Shown here piece by piece: positions 1 through 12,547 of a stretch of DNA of 64,000 bases. Under the pieces are notes generated by a model, which was given only the letters and a program-made list of their open reading frames with translations, had not been told where the DNA came from and did not search any database. This DNA is from Zygaena filipendulae (taxonomy: Eukaryota > Arthropoda > Insecta > Lepidoptera > Zygaenidae): NCBI GenBank assembly GCA_907165275.2, contig OU015660.1:6264501-6328500 (forward strand), given 5' to 3'. Made by a program: the position numbers and the translations under genes. Position 1 is the first letter of the stretch. Each line of letters opens with the position of its first letter.

Positions 1-2110
1 ACTAAATTATGTTCTTCGAGGCAAAATTCAACTAACGGAGTTCGTAGGGTATTAAATTCTATAAAACCCGAGTGAATTCAATGCGCTTCTATGAAATTTT
101 TTATTGCAGATATCCATTGCTAATCATATTTAATTTTATTCATTCGTATTATTTAAGGTATAATAAAATATGATACATTAAATTTATTTTATGTGTTGTA
201 CTTAAAGGTTCGCTCGTATAAAACGAAATCTGTAATAAAAAGAAATGTTTTGATATTTAATCATGCAAGAATCTATACTTTAAAAAGAGTAAAGGTTCTT
301 TGTTAGGAGTAATCTCTTAAACTATTAAAACTATTTCAGTGATAAAAAGCTTAAGTTACCTTAAATAACGTAGGATAAATACTTTTATCCCGAAACCAAG
401 AGTTCCTGAATAAATTTCGGAATTCAAGCACGTGGAAGAAGGTTATCAGGAAGTCACAGTGGCAGCTCTCAAATACTTCCAGCATATCTTATAATCTTAT
501 ACACATATATTACCGCTAAAATAAGTATCCTCATTTCCTCTATACCTTTACTTCCAAGGTACAATGTACTTTTAAAACAAGCGTTAACATTTCTTTAAAC
601 AACGTACCTCTTACTAAAACTCTAGACGCTGTAAAAAAACATTCAAGTAACCAGCTGACAAGTAAAATGTCCCAACACTTTAACGCTCTCGTAGAACGAG
701 ACGGTACGAGCATCTTTGCCATTACCACCTATAGTGTACGTAATTAGGGAGTCTCGTTGCAAATGGACAAAACTTGCTGTACATTAGAATGCGTGCTGCG
801 GCTAACATTTGCTAAGATACCGCTACTTATTACCAGGAGGAATCGCTAAATCCCCTTGTTTAATGAAATGTAACTTCTTATACGAGTTTTTAGCATTTAA
901 CGAAGTGACTTACTACCTAACTCTAGTTTACTAAAATTATAAAGCCATAATCTCTTCGTCGTCGACTGCCGTCATTATGATTTTTCAAGAACCATCTAAC
1001 TACAAACTTCCTACACGCTTATTTATGTTTACCTACTGAACTTTATTCCCCAGTCACATGTAGGTACCGACTTAGTGCCTTTCCTATTTTTTGTAATTTG
1101 TATTATCACTACACCGTTGTATAGCGACAGCTATCACAGAATTTATCTAAGTGCTTATAGTCTCCAAAGACAAAGAATGTGACATGCGGAAAGACATGTT
1201 TGCTGTTTGACCACGCAACCATAAAAAAGGCGTTTAACGTAAAATTTGAAGCAAAATATTTTTTCAAAGTGGTGACAGATTTATATAATGAAGTCTCTGA
1301 GCGGAGCGTCATTCTAACAATTTTAATACCGTGTATACCGTGTGTGCCCAAACAAGTTTTACTTCCCAAAACCCAGTTATTTAGTTTATGAAAACTAAAT
1401 TAACAGGGTTTTGAGAATTTCTAATAATAAAATGCACATTAGTTAAACTACAACATAGGGCAACACTGCCACCGGCGGGTGGCCGTGTTTTATCATTCTA
1501 TTTTGCAGTATTAAATAGTTACAATTTATACGGACGCGCTTCACATAAGTTAGTAAATGATAAGTGTACTAAACGCTACCTCAAGCCCAGGATTGCAGTT
1601 CTTATAATAACATTACGAGTACTGTACCTATACCTATATGCGCGTTTTACGATCGGCTGTTCACCAACTGTTGCATCGTGAAAGAGATATGTGCCTGGTT
1701 TATATGTTAATACGTTTCCCACATACAATACGCTTTTTAGAGTCAATTTTCACGGCATTTTTGTCTTTTTTGACACAACCACTGAATATAAATAGAGAGA
1801 GTGCGCACAGAATGTATTTATTTTTACAAACACTTAAATCCATAGTTATTCTATGATAGATCATATGATTAAGTCGATCTTTATACATGAATGTTTGATA
1901 AAACTATAATATTTCTGTCTATAATATACAACATCGTGCAGAAACGGATAATTCCAAGTTGCCCCCGTCACCGGTGATATATAGGAGATTTAATAAGAAT
2001 TTCATAATAATTTGTACCGTTGACGACATTCAAAGCGCATGACCCGTGGCAACTAGTGGACGGAGTCTGGATCAACCGACAAGATACTTTTTATTTCTAT
2101 ACAACAAAGA

Positions 2111-2160
2111 GATCCCGTGGGAGTTCCAAAAGTCACACGGATGAAACCGTGTACACTTGT
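2111..2160 (+). mobile_element. Degenerate Helitron 3' fragment
   Basis: The order 'atcccgtgggagttcc', then 'cacacggatgaaaccgtg', then 'acacttgtt' follows the 3' terminal cassette of the lepidopteran Helitrons elsewhere in the window (ATCCCGCGGGAACTCC, hairpin, CTAGT). It carries several substitutions and has lost the CTAG end, so it is an old remnant. Confidence 0.45.
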
Positions 2161-3162
2161 TGGTTTATTGCATAAATCTCACGTCACTTTAAATTATAAC
2201 TTCGAAATCAAGATCCCGCCTGTTACAGTTACTTCGTTTAAAAATATCATTACACGAAGGAAGTAATTTGTGGATGAAATACAGTTTGTGCTCATAAGTT
2301 TTAACAAAATTGGTTATATTCATAATTATACATATTATGTCAATTATCTCAATTTGCTAAATTTGTCTTTATATGAATTTCCTGAATTTGGGCGGTTTTC
2401 ATCCATAATTTAATCATTTCAAACTTCAAGACATTGTAACTGTTTTAGCCGTTAGTCTTGTTATATAAGTATACCTCTCTAGTTATGTACCTTCCTATGT
2501 ATCTATTATTTATTTTTTTTAGTCTCTTTAAATCTTGTTTTGTAATCATTGTCGCGAAACTCGGTGAAATTGCTGACAATGTCCTGATGAAAGTCAGTTT
2601 ATTTGATGCAGTTGAGGGATTCACGCAGAATAACATCAATTTCACTTTTCTCTCATATTATGTGAGACATTCATATCACGATCGGGGGCGCGCGTGCATT
2701 TAGACACAGTCACAGTCAGTCTATGAACTTTATTACTGTTGGAATAAGATTCGATGACTGTTAAAAGTGTTTCCATATTTCTGCTGCTTACTGTACGTCG
2801 ACATAAAATGCTGTGATCAAATAAACAAAGTTTTCACAATAATGAAATTTAAAGCAGGTTTTCTTTACCTAAATTATTATTTATTACTTTTTTTTTATTT
2901 TTGAAGTGAAATTTCATTAGGAAAAATCTTACGGTTGCATTTCTTACCTATAAAATGTATATTAGTTTTTTATAACGACATATTAGCGGTAGTGGGCGAA
3001 TAATTGGTTATGAGACTAGTGTGTTAGTGACCCCTTGGGCACCGCCGCACCCCGGATTGAACCTCACGGATACCTTTAAGGTTTTTTGTTTGTTAATAGT
3101 TTTACTTCTAGAGCGTGTACACACTGATAGATGCTCGGCTTCTTAATATCTCATCTTATTGC

Positions 3163-3220
3163 TTTACTTAACTCTGGGTGATGTCCATATAAATATGGAC
3201 ATCACCCAGAGTTAAGTAAA
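3163..3220. repeat. Perfect 28-bp inverted repeat with 2-nt spacer
   Basis: Arms 3163-3190 and 3193-3220 are exact reverse complements around the spacer 'aa' (3191-3192). Pairing may extend a few bases outward with a one-base bulge. RNA from either strand would fold into a near-perfect hairpin. It may be a snapback element core, an assembly fold-back, or a small-RNA hairpin; no known miRNA seed was recognised. Confidence 0.9.
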
Positions 3221-4605
3221 CAATGAGCTGCATGTTTCTACGATTAATCATTTTTTTCCCTTTACGATAAGTATTTTAAGTTTTTTTGGCTAATCTTGAA
3301 ATATCTATAAATTTTAATACTAAAACAGTTACTTGCTTATATTTATTGTAAACTTTGGTATAACATAAAATTCATATTAGGCACTAAAATATGATTATGC
3401 TGCGGTTAGGCTTCCAACTAATAACTTTACACTTATAAAACAAAATCCCGGTTATGAGAAAGATAAATAATAATAATTATTGTCGGCTACTACTGGTTAC
3501 TACTGAGACAAGGAACTACCTACGCCATAAACAGTGAGGATACGAACAGTATTTTACGATTTAAGATATATTACGTGTGTCCATTGAAGTGGAAGCACTT
3601 TAACTGTGAAATGCATTAGAATTTACTACATTGCTGACTAATTATAATTAGTTGTAGGATAGTTTCTCGTTAATTTATCAAAGCCGTGTGCATCGCTACG
3701 TTTCATTCCCATTTTTCGCAAGCGGACGTCGAATTCTTTATTTACTAATACAGAATGCAAGTAAATTTTTCTACCTAAGTACTTACGCCTATGGCACGTT
3801 AAAATTTAAACAAAAAGTAAACATTTTATTTATTATACTATTGTCTTCAAGAGAGTACTATTATTTTAGCTAGACTAAGTTCTTAATTAAAATTCCTTCT
3901 CCTCTGTATAAAATCTTTAACCAAACGTTTGGTCAACTCAACCAATCTCAATTCCACAGGTGGAAATAATTACTTGTATACAATTAAATTTGTCGTAATA
4001 AATATAAACTATTGAAAGAAACGGAAGCGACAACCTACAAATAGGTAAAATGTACCTATACAAATACACATACTGGGAAAACACAGATTTTTTAAATCCG
4101 GTTAGGTCAACAAAAACTAACAAGTGGTTGAATTACTTAATGTTTTGCACGTACCTACAGTTTAGCACCCGATACTTCCTACTTTTTCATAAACGAAGAA
4201 GTTGTTTATTTTAGTACCTAAGTCCGATTAAAAATATTTTTATGGTGCTAGAATAAATAAACTAAAAAGAAAAACAAAGCCGGAAATCACTTCGATTGCA
4301 AAGTGTACACGATAACTTTACTTTTTTGTACTAAGACTTATCAAAATAAAAAAGGTGTTTATTAAAACTCCTTTGAGTTTAATTTGTAAAAGTTTGCGCA
4401 CTGAATAAAAAATATTGCTGTATATTATGATTTACGAGTATGAAGTATGAACCCACGCACCCTGGCAAAACGAAACCTGAATCATAAAATTCAAATAAAA
4501 ATTACTATTTATCATTTAAATTACATCTATATACATAACTATACATAATTATAATAAAATTGTAACAGCTCGATGTCTGTACATGGGAGATAAATAAGAA
4601 AAAAA

Positions 4606-4634
4606 TAAATTTAGGCGGTACTTGCTTCGGCAGT

Positions 4635-4674
<40 letters not shown>

Positions 4675-4818
4675 GGCCCCTGCGCAAGGATGACACGCAA
4701 AATCGTGAAGCGTTCCACATTTTTTACTTTCAACTACGTGACATTGGCGGAGTCACTGTGAGTAAACATAGTGGAAGCCATATTTTAAAAGAAGAAGAAG
4801 AAGAAGTAAATTTAGGCG
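4606..4818 (+). mobile_element. Chimeric U6 retrocopy with (GAA)n tail and 12-bp target duplication
   Basis: A direct repeat TAAATTTAGGCG occurs at 4606-4617, immediately before the first U6 base, and again at 4807-4818, immediately after a (GAA)5G tract (4791-4806). Between them lie a full-length U6 sequence (4618-4725), a 65-bp segment of unknown origin (4726-4790) and the GAA tail. A target duplication flanking a 5' U6 part and a 3' partner with a simple-repeat tail is the known signature of LINE reverse transcriptase switching template onto U6 RNA. Alternatively this is one copy of a U6-headed SINE family. The partner resembles a LINE or SINE 3' end but was not identified. Confidence 0.85.
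4618..4725 (+). ncRNA. U6: U6 spliceosomal snRNA sequence (retrocopy, probably not expressed)
   Basis: U6 pairs with U4 and then with U2 and the 5' splice site to form the catalytic core of the spliceosome. This copy appears complete. It has a 5' stem-loop with GTAC...GTAC arms closing a TTCG loop, the ACAGAGA box at 4658-4664, the catalytic AGC triad at 4670-4672, the internal stem-loop region, and a final T run at 4720-4725 like a Pol III terminator. I see no difference from insect U6 as I remember it. However, the 12 bases just upstream are a target-site duplication, so the native upstream U6 promoter (proximal sequence element and TATA box) did not travel with the copy. The TAAATAA at 4591-4597 lies at a TATA-like distance but looks fortuitous. 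I call it a retropseudogene with an intact RNA body. Confidence 0.85.
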
Positions 4819-5042
4819 ACTCTATGAGTGATATAGAAGCCAAAAATACCGTTTTTAGAATTTTTGTGTCTGTCTGTCTATCTGTATGTTTGTATTCGTG
4901 CTACGCAAAAACTGCTGCCAAACCAAACCAAATTGAATGCGGTTTTTTTGTTGTATTGCTAAGGGTCTAATTTAGATACTCGTGTTTCGATTTTTTCGAA
5001 ATTCCATCTTGAACTCGAGATATTTAAAAAAAATGCTGGTCA

Positions 5043-5242
5043 TCCTACTAAATATTATAAATGTGAAAGTGTGGATGTTTGGATGTTTGTTCCTTAATCA
5101 CGCAATAACGACTGAACAGATTTAGATGAAATTGGGCATGCACGTTGTCAGGGGTACAGAGAAGGACATAGGTTACTTTTTATCCCGGAATTCCCGCGGG
5201 AACTCCGAAATTACCGCGGGTGAAACTGCGGGGCACAACTAG
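5043..5242 (+). mobile_element. Lep1-like non-autonomous Helitron, full length
   Basis: Starts TCCTACTAAATATTATAAA, contains the 'acgttgtcaggggtacagag' core, and ends with a CCGCGG-type hairpin and CTAG at 5239-5242. The flanks are A (5042) and T (5243), the Helitron target, with no duplication. No coding capacity in 200 bp. Confidence 0.88.
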
Positions 5243-5243
5243 T

Positions 5244-8200
5244 ACGAAATAAATTCACTTTTACTAGAAACTACAAAAACTGCTCTTTCTCGCTCTTCAC
5301 GCGTCCCTCCTAACGCAAAATGGAATAGCAACACTTCATTGCAGAATTTCCGGAATACTACCCGGGAACCTTATGATATATTGTAATATTTAACACCGAA
5401 CTAAATCGTCACCGTGCCCTCTACCAATGTCGTGAGATTAAACCCGGTGTGTTCATATAATTTTATTCAATCCTCATAAACATTCATAAAGTCAACTTTT
5501 TATGGTCGCACATAGTTGCATCTGTAACGGTACACTACCATTAAAGCCTCTTTTTTTCTTTTTTCAGGTAAGGCTTGGTCATAGAACTTAAATTTTACTG
5601 CAGACGCTTCTGTTCCACTACACAGCTGTGAGTAGGTATGTAGTATTTTTAATGAGAGTAAAATATCTCTAAATATTAGATCATAACACAAAGGTACCAA
5701 TCGCTATCTTCGTCTCTCTGTTCATGAGCTGACTTCTGCTTAATGCTTAGTTCTTCTAAACTAAGCAACGGATTTTAATGCGATTTTTACTAATATTTAC
5801 AGAATTTATTTCGAAAGATTTATATGACTACATAATATGATACATTATTTTATCATTGATTTTATAGTTGATGTTTTATGTAGGTATATGTAATCAAGTC
5901 GTCTTCAAAAAACTATTTTTAAAAGATGTAACGTCTTACGCTGTCTTAAATCAAACGTAATGGAGTAAAAATATTGCACCTGTGCCAAACCGGGGCGGAA
6001 TGCTAGTTCTCTTATGAATCTCTACATCTATATCTATACATATAATTACATATACATACATAGAAGTGTCTGTTTTTAATTCCAAATTAACAGCTTTTCA
6101 CTAAATGCATATGAATGTATCTACGGTACTTACATTAAAAAATCAATTCTTTAAATGGACTTTCACTGTCAGATAGCTGATGTTATAAGGAGTAACTTAG
6201 GCTATTTTTGTTTAAAAAAAAATTGTTCCTGCGGGAAATCCGAAACTCACGCAGGTGAAACCGCGGGGAACAGATAGTATTTTATATTTGTATAAACACT
6301 TGCAACACCACACACAATGCGCCTGTGCCACATAATAATATCTGTCGCTGACATCTCTCCATTTATTTCTATCTGCATCGTCAATAAACTTGTGTGCAAC
6401 TGTTAATTTTTAATGCAAATCATGGCGTCTAGTTAATTCATTATAATATTATGTCTCCAGATTAATTATGGTGCAGTGTGTAATCGTTGGTGCTCAACTG
6501 CGCGGTAAATAGTGTGTCACGACTGCAACAAGGGAAGGAGTTATCCGTATTGCGATCTCTGTTATTCTCACGGCTGGCGTATTACATTATATTTTATTTT
6601 ATACGTCTCGTGTCGTTTCCTGCGCATACGCACTCTGTACTCGTGTAACACGCACCGTTATCGCCCGGCTCGGACACTAACACACTAAGCCAGACGAATT
6701 CACTCCACTTTCCATTTTTCACAGGCAATTTTTCTCCGATATAGACAGTGAGTGCGGCTGATTTTGCGGAACGAAATGTAAACCTTCAAAGCGACCGCCT
6801 TTATAGCCTACTTAAAGCTCAGCATAAATTATGACCCGCAATATTTATATTTTACCTTAACAATCTTTGTTGTTGCAAACAAATCTACCGATCTATTTTA
6901 TACCTGAACTGCATTGTGAAAGGTTCATTTCACTTCGCTTTCCCATCTCAATAAGTGCTTTATCCGGTCTCGGTAAAGAAAAATATTTCTATCGATATTT
7001 CATTTTAAAGAAGTCGTTAGAAATTATAAAAGGATAAAAAAATAAAAATACTTTAAACTTAACAGCGAAAAGCAGAAATGAAAACCGTCATAGATTAGGT
7101 ATATTGGTTACTTTTAATTTTCTAAGTAGGTATCTCCTTTTTGTCAAGAAATAGTATTTACCCTATCTTACATTTCTCTGTATCCATTTCTTCTTAAATA
7201 AAATTTCTTCGAAGCTTTTTATATCTTAGGCGCTATAGTTAGCCCCGATGATGGCTATTATTGTGACCGAAAGATGTATTTTTAGTTTTCAATTGAACTT
7301 AAACCAGACTGTTCATCGCATCTAAACGAAGTCACTCATGCTTCCAATAATTCGCACATCATTTTCGAATAGTTTGACTCTAAAGGCCCAATGTCTTTTA
7401 TGGTCATGAATAGTTTGAAATGGGATTTTGCATAGTGACAATAGGTACCTACTTATGTTGACACTGAAATAAAAGAAAGCGTGAGATATCTACCTACAAC
7501 CGGACAATGTGTTGGCTACGTGCGGAAAATTATATGCGTGACTCATCTGAAACACTTGTTACTAAGGAAATTGGGTAATGGTTTGCGTGAAATAAAAATA
7601 TCTTTTTTGATAATAATGTTTTGGACAAACTGGTAGTTAATACGTACAGTGCGAGTGGAAAGCTTAACTGCTTATTTAAGCGAAACACTTTTATTTGTAA
7701 TATAATATTTTGTGACGTTTGCATATGTAATTCACACGTTTTTACTGCTCCAACAGCGTCGTAAAAATAATTAATTATGCCAAATGTGGCAATGCTGCAC
7801 GTAAACTATCCAGTATAGGTATATTCTGAGTGAAAGAAAACAAATCGATCCGTTATACCAATGAAAGACTATGTTATTATTCTTATCTCTTCTTTTATAT
7901 TAAAGTCGGACAAGAAGCCGATCTTATTCCCACTGAAAGATCACGTACTCACATGACATGTGCATACACTAATAAAAATAACTTGACCCACCGCCATAAA
8001 CGGCCTATCGATCGAATACAGCGCAGTAGTTCATAAAAAATATTCCATTTTTAATTATTTTGACATGTTCATTATTTTTAGAACTGGTTTATTTCTCTAC
8101 TCGGCAGAATTGACAAAAAAAATTATTGATTTCTATACCTAACAATTTATTAACATTCGTAATATTTTGTAATTAAAATGCTAAAATGGACCTTTATATG

Positions 8201-9292
8201 TTATTACATTTATTCTATACTTTGATATAATAAGATATTTTTCTTGAAATTAAAAGATTTTTTTATTTTAGTTGTATCGTAAAAAAAAAAAGTAATAAGA
8301 ACTAGTGTATCAGTAGAACGAAAATTCATGTTAATGTGATCAATTGCAGAAAGTCTTGCGGTTACACCTTTTGTGGGTCATCATCAAATTGTATTCTCTT
8401 GAATATAGCCAGACATGGCACGTCATTTATTATTTGTAATCGAATGTGCAGTTTGCAGGTGTCAATTACACGATGGGAATAGTGTTCACGTTTCGACGCC
8501 ATCTAATAATAGAAATCAATTTATAAAGAGAGCAACAGACAAAAACCGCTAATCGAACTTCTGTTCCGTCGACTTACTTAGGCAATAATGGAAGGTCAGG
8601 TGCACTTAGGTATGTTGCTGAATGGAATTCGGCACCAGCACAGGATCGTCATAATCACGTATTGTAAGTTTTTCTACAACACTACTTGTATTCAAATATT
8701 TACTGTAAGGAGAACCTTGCACAAGAAATGCTATATATGATGCATAATATCGTGAAAAATAAAACATATAACATATTAGTCTGTACCTAGTCTTTACGGC
8801 ACATGACAGTAACTACACAGCAACAGAATCCGAAGCAAGGTGCGAGATAGTCCAAGTGGTTATCGGTGACGGATGTCAATGGCACGCCGACACCGTTATT
8901 CGATCTCGCGTCCACCGAATTAATTCGCCAATCGAATTTCGTACATCGATTGATTTTTGCGTTGATCGACTTAATGAGCAACGTGTTACTTCGGCGTCTA
9001 TCGGACGTTACCGTTGTGGAGTGGCTCATAAAAATATCCTTGTCATTCATCAGGTGCAAGTTTCATTAAACTCTGGTATCGGTAACATCACAGACGTATA
9101 AACAAAAAAATCAACCACCTTACCACTGGCTACAAACATTGTAGTAGACTAACATATACAGGATGGCCAAACAATGTTAATTAGCAATAAAATGTAGAAA
9201 AAATTGGTTCGATTTCTTTGGACTATGTAGAGGTCATTTTATTCAATGCATTTTTACTTCTTCAAAAAAAATCGTTTATTTTCAGGGATCAT
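5244..9292. other. Non-coding stretch, one Helitron inside
   Basis: No exon recognised. The Helitron at 6033-6277 is listed separately. The stretch 6480-6760 is richer in CpG and higher in complexity than its surroundings and could be regulatory, but there is no direct evidence. Confidence 0.5.
6033..6277 (+). mobile_element. Helitron, diverged subfamily
   Basis: Begins TCTATACATATAATTAC and ends with a hairpin ('gcaggtgaaaccgcgggg') followed by ATAG where CTAG is expected. The internal 'ctgatgttataaggagtaac' block recurs in the Helitron at 40524-40839, defining a second subfamily. Confidence 0.7.
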
Positions 9293-9766
9293 TGGACATA
9301 GATAAGCAATAGTCGGTTAATCCACACTGAAGAAATTTTGAGTAAATCGTTTTTCAAAATTCTTGCGCCATCTTGTGTCAAGATTTTTTTATATTTAACA
9401 TTTTTTTGACATTTAAACAATATAATAAAGTATCATCATTAAAAAACGATCTACAACTCTCAATAAAGCGTTCTGTATCCGTAACTTACCGCCGCACTCA
9501 GAGTCGAATTTAATGATTACTTAGTTAAGTATAGATTTTTAAAACAAAACTGCCGCAATCAGAGACGTTGGGTAAATTAATGTTAATTGGCATTTAATGA
9601 GATGTAACTTAATTAGTTAAATGCCAATTAACATTAATTTATTAAACTTGTCTGATTGCGGCAGTTTTGTTTTAAAAATCTATACTTAACTAAGTAATCA
9701 TTAAAGTCGACTCTGAGTGCGGCGGTTAATTTTGTGGGTTAACGTGTTATTGCTTATTGCCGTCCA
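9293..9766 (+). mobile_element. TIR element (MITE) carrying a nested foldback
   Basis: The ends TGGACATAGATAAGCAATA and TATTGCTTATTGCCGTCCA are inverted repeats, with GTTAACCCAC-type subterminal pairing. A sister copy lies at 47984-48220 with similar ends and interior. Without the insert at 9489-9725 this copy would be about 237 bp. The superfamily is unresolved: the flanking bases are AT here and TATATA at the sister copy. No ORF. Confidence 0.8.
9489..9725. mobile_element. Foldback/MITE with roughly 105-bp inverted arms, TTA target duplication
   Basis: The arms start CCGCCGCACTCAGAGTCGA at both ends and pair over about 105 bases around a short loop near 9598-9616. The outer 77 bases differ at only two sites. 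TTA at 9486-9488 and 9726-9728 flanks the insert, while the sister element at 48180-48182 has a single TTA, giving a direct empty site. A 3-bp TWA duplication is typical of PIF/Harbinger elements, so a Harbinger-derived MITE is my inference. The motif GCCGCAmTCAGAG is repeated inside each arm. Confidence 0.85.
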
Positions 9767-11311
9767 ATTATATTTTTTTATTATTATTTATTTGGTTGTA
9801 GAAATTTAGTATTTGCATGAAACGGGGTGAAACAAAAAGGACTTTTTTGTTAAGATTTAGAATAGTTATTATTTTTCTTGTGTTAAAAAAGAGAACACTT
9901 TGTATCCGATATACTTAGAGATAATTTTCGTTTTTTTTTCTTTTTGCCAGTGGCAGCTTGTTAATCCGCACTGCTGACGCCGTCTGCGGCCTCATGCTGT
10001 TATACCTTTTAAGCACAGAGAAAAGAATATTATTATATCAACTAAAAAGGCAATGTAAGCCAAGTAGGCACGCCACGGTTTTAAATAAATGCTCATGTCT
10101 TTACTATCAATCTAAATGTATTTTCTACCATATTCCATGCACTGTTAATTTCGAAAACAGCCTAAGTAACACGTAACAAAGTATAAGCTCGTATGCGTGA
10201 TGAATAGCTTTGTTTGCGAAGATCAGTCGGCGACACTAGTTTTCATTTATTTTGGTGCTAAACTGAGTTAATGCCCCTTCTATATATATTCTGTGGTTCT
10301 GTGGCATCATTTGCATGGCTGACTTAGGCGCATGGAAAAAGCTCCCGGTCTGTCTTTTCAATCGGCACTCACATACAAATAAAAATAAACAAAACTGCTA
10401 AGAGGCTGTCGATCGGGCGCCACACTTTTACTCGCCTATATCGTGTTATCTTGTCTCGATGCTGATTTATATCGTGCACGAATGAGCATTGCTGTCTATC
10501 CCTTTGTAGAACTCACGATACATTTCTTCCCTAGCGTTCTTATTAAAGCACACTTTTTTGCCCATCTTCTATGAATAAAACTGCTGCTGGTCGGATACCA
10601 ATAAATCTAAATAGACCATACATCTTTGTAGAAGCAAAACATCCTCAATTGTATTGAATAGAGAATTTAAAAGAAAAATTACGCGGGAAACACGCATAAA
10701 TAAACTGCCGTTCATTAATTACATCCATTTACAAACAGAAATAGTCGTACTTATATCCGCTAATATTTAAAAATACATAAACTTAATACCTATCTATATT
10801 CGTACTTAGAAAAAGATTAATACTTTAACAGCCATTAGAGGGTATTCGTTACAGATGGTCTAGATTCGAGTCACGCGCTCTCGATACAGCCGGACTCTTG
10901 CCCAAGCGCCACCTAACATATCAATTAAGCTCGCTTTGTACAACCATCGATCATCTGTCATCCAACTCATCTGAGGTCAATATCTTTTCATGTACCCACA
11001 TCTAAATCTTGATTTTTTTTTTGTATCGGTTAAGTGTAACATAAACAATGGCCGTGGGCTTAAAACTGTAAATACTATTCATTTGCAATTCTTTATGGCC
11101 ATAAAATTTTTATGCTCTAGATAATTTTTAACTGACAGAATTCTATCTATATTAAAAGGACAGATTGTTACCCGCGGCTCTGCTCGTTACTAAAAACAAT
11201 GAAATGCCAAATTCAAGTCAAAGTTGAGTGTTTTGACAGAAATTGTAATCATTATCCTTGTAAAATTTCGCAACGGAATATAATTTACGTACCTGCTGTA
11301 ATAGTACATTG

Positions 11312-11424
11312 TTATCCAAGGGGTGAAAGTAACTCATTTAGTGCCGAGACGGGGTTTGGCGCCCGAGCGTAGCGAGGGCGCCAATAGTTCGAGGCACTAA
11401 ATAAGTTACTTTCTCCCGAGGGTA
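11312..11424. repeat. GC-rich snapback element
   Basis: The arms GAAAGTAACTCATTTAGTGCC (from 11325) and its near reverse complement (ending 11413) enclose a second perfect palindrome, TTGGCGCCC (11356-11364) with GGGCGCCAA (11376-11384) around GAGCGTAGCGA. The looser outer bases also pair. It has the same architecture as 45438-45547 but different arm sequence. Probably a MITE-like foldback. Confidence 0.7.
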
Positions 11425-12375
11425 ACACTGTGCTTTTCATTACGAATGCAAGGAAAGTAATAATAAAAATAGGAATTAGCTAAAGAAAAAATGAGTGAAG
11501 ATCGGATAGTCGCTTGACACTTTCCCACCTATTTCTTTTTCTTTGGCCGGCTAGCTATTCAGCCAGTATTTTTTATTTACATTGTGGCGACCTAAAAAAA
11601 ATATTTTCTTTAATTATTAAGTATTAATTAAAGAAAATAAAAAAATATAAATAGGAATTAGCTTAAGAAACAGTGAGTGAATTTTATTTTAATTAATACC
11701 TACTTAAACTTTACGTTATTTCAATTTTACATCGCGCTGGCTGTATAGAAAGTTGAAACATAGTTCAATAGAAATGTGAAAATAGACCTAGTTTTTTTTT
11801 AATAATTTGACAGTTGTCAGTTGAAAGCGATTCTCCCTAGGGCTGAAAAGGGCTACTTTCAACCCGCTTCTCAGGCAACTTCAGACCTACTTTCCGAGCA
11901 TGAGTAATGAAAAAATCTTTTTTTGATAGTGACGATAAAATACGAAGAAAATACAAAAAAAAAAGTTTCAATGCCACTTGATTATTTTAGTGCTATACGA
12001 GTAATGCACCGAGTTTATATTTAGAATACACTAGGGCTCTAGGTCATTAGCTTGTATAAACGAGCAGGTTGTCTATATTTAAACAAAAATTAGTCTCAGC
12101 TATTATAAGACCTGCTTATAAAATGCACTGAATATTTTCATTACGCTGGTCTTGATAGACTTGTTAATTGGTTAATAGGGTATTTTAAACCATCATTATC
12201 TTATTCGCGTATGCGTCGCATTTTTCTCAGTTCGCTACTATTAAGTGTTCAAAGTTTTATTTTTATACCAAAGACTTCTCTATCACTTGATTATTTCTAT
12301 AAGTTAATATATATGTAAAAAAAAATCGAGCGTTCAAAATCACTATGAATCGTATAATGAAATCATATAATGAAA

Positions 12376-12547
12376 CAAAATCCTCCGCTGCGTCTCTCTG
12401 TCTGTTCGTGATAAACTCAAAAAACTACTGAACGGATTTTCATGCGGTTTTCACCAACAGATAGAGTGATTGTAGAGAAATTTTTGTACGTATATTTTAT
12501 CCTATAATTCCCGCTGAAACTCCGAAATATCCGCAGGGGACAATTAG
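12376..12547 (+). mobile_element. Helitron remnant
   Basis: Contains the family blocks 'aaaactactgaacggatttt', 'tttatcctataattcccgc' and a 3' end reduced to ATTAGT. The 5' TC end is not clear and the 3' hairpin is partly lost. Confidence 0.6.

Larger units (their letters stand above)
1..4605. other. Non-coding stretch, no gene recognised
   Basis: AT-rich sequence with no recognisable exon. Its ORFs are all under 90 codons and resemble no family I know. It contains a degenerate Helitron 3' fragment (2111-2160) and a perfect inverted repeat (3163-3220), listed separately. Nothing else can be assigned. Confidence 0.6.

Noticed and set aside
4505..4720. Minus-strand frame across U6
   Set aside because: Shadow of the U6 sequence; non-coding RNA on the other strand.
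4758..4970. 70-codon + frame overlapping the U6 chimera tail
   Set aside because: It runs through the GAA tail and target duplication of a retrocopy and has no domain.
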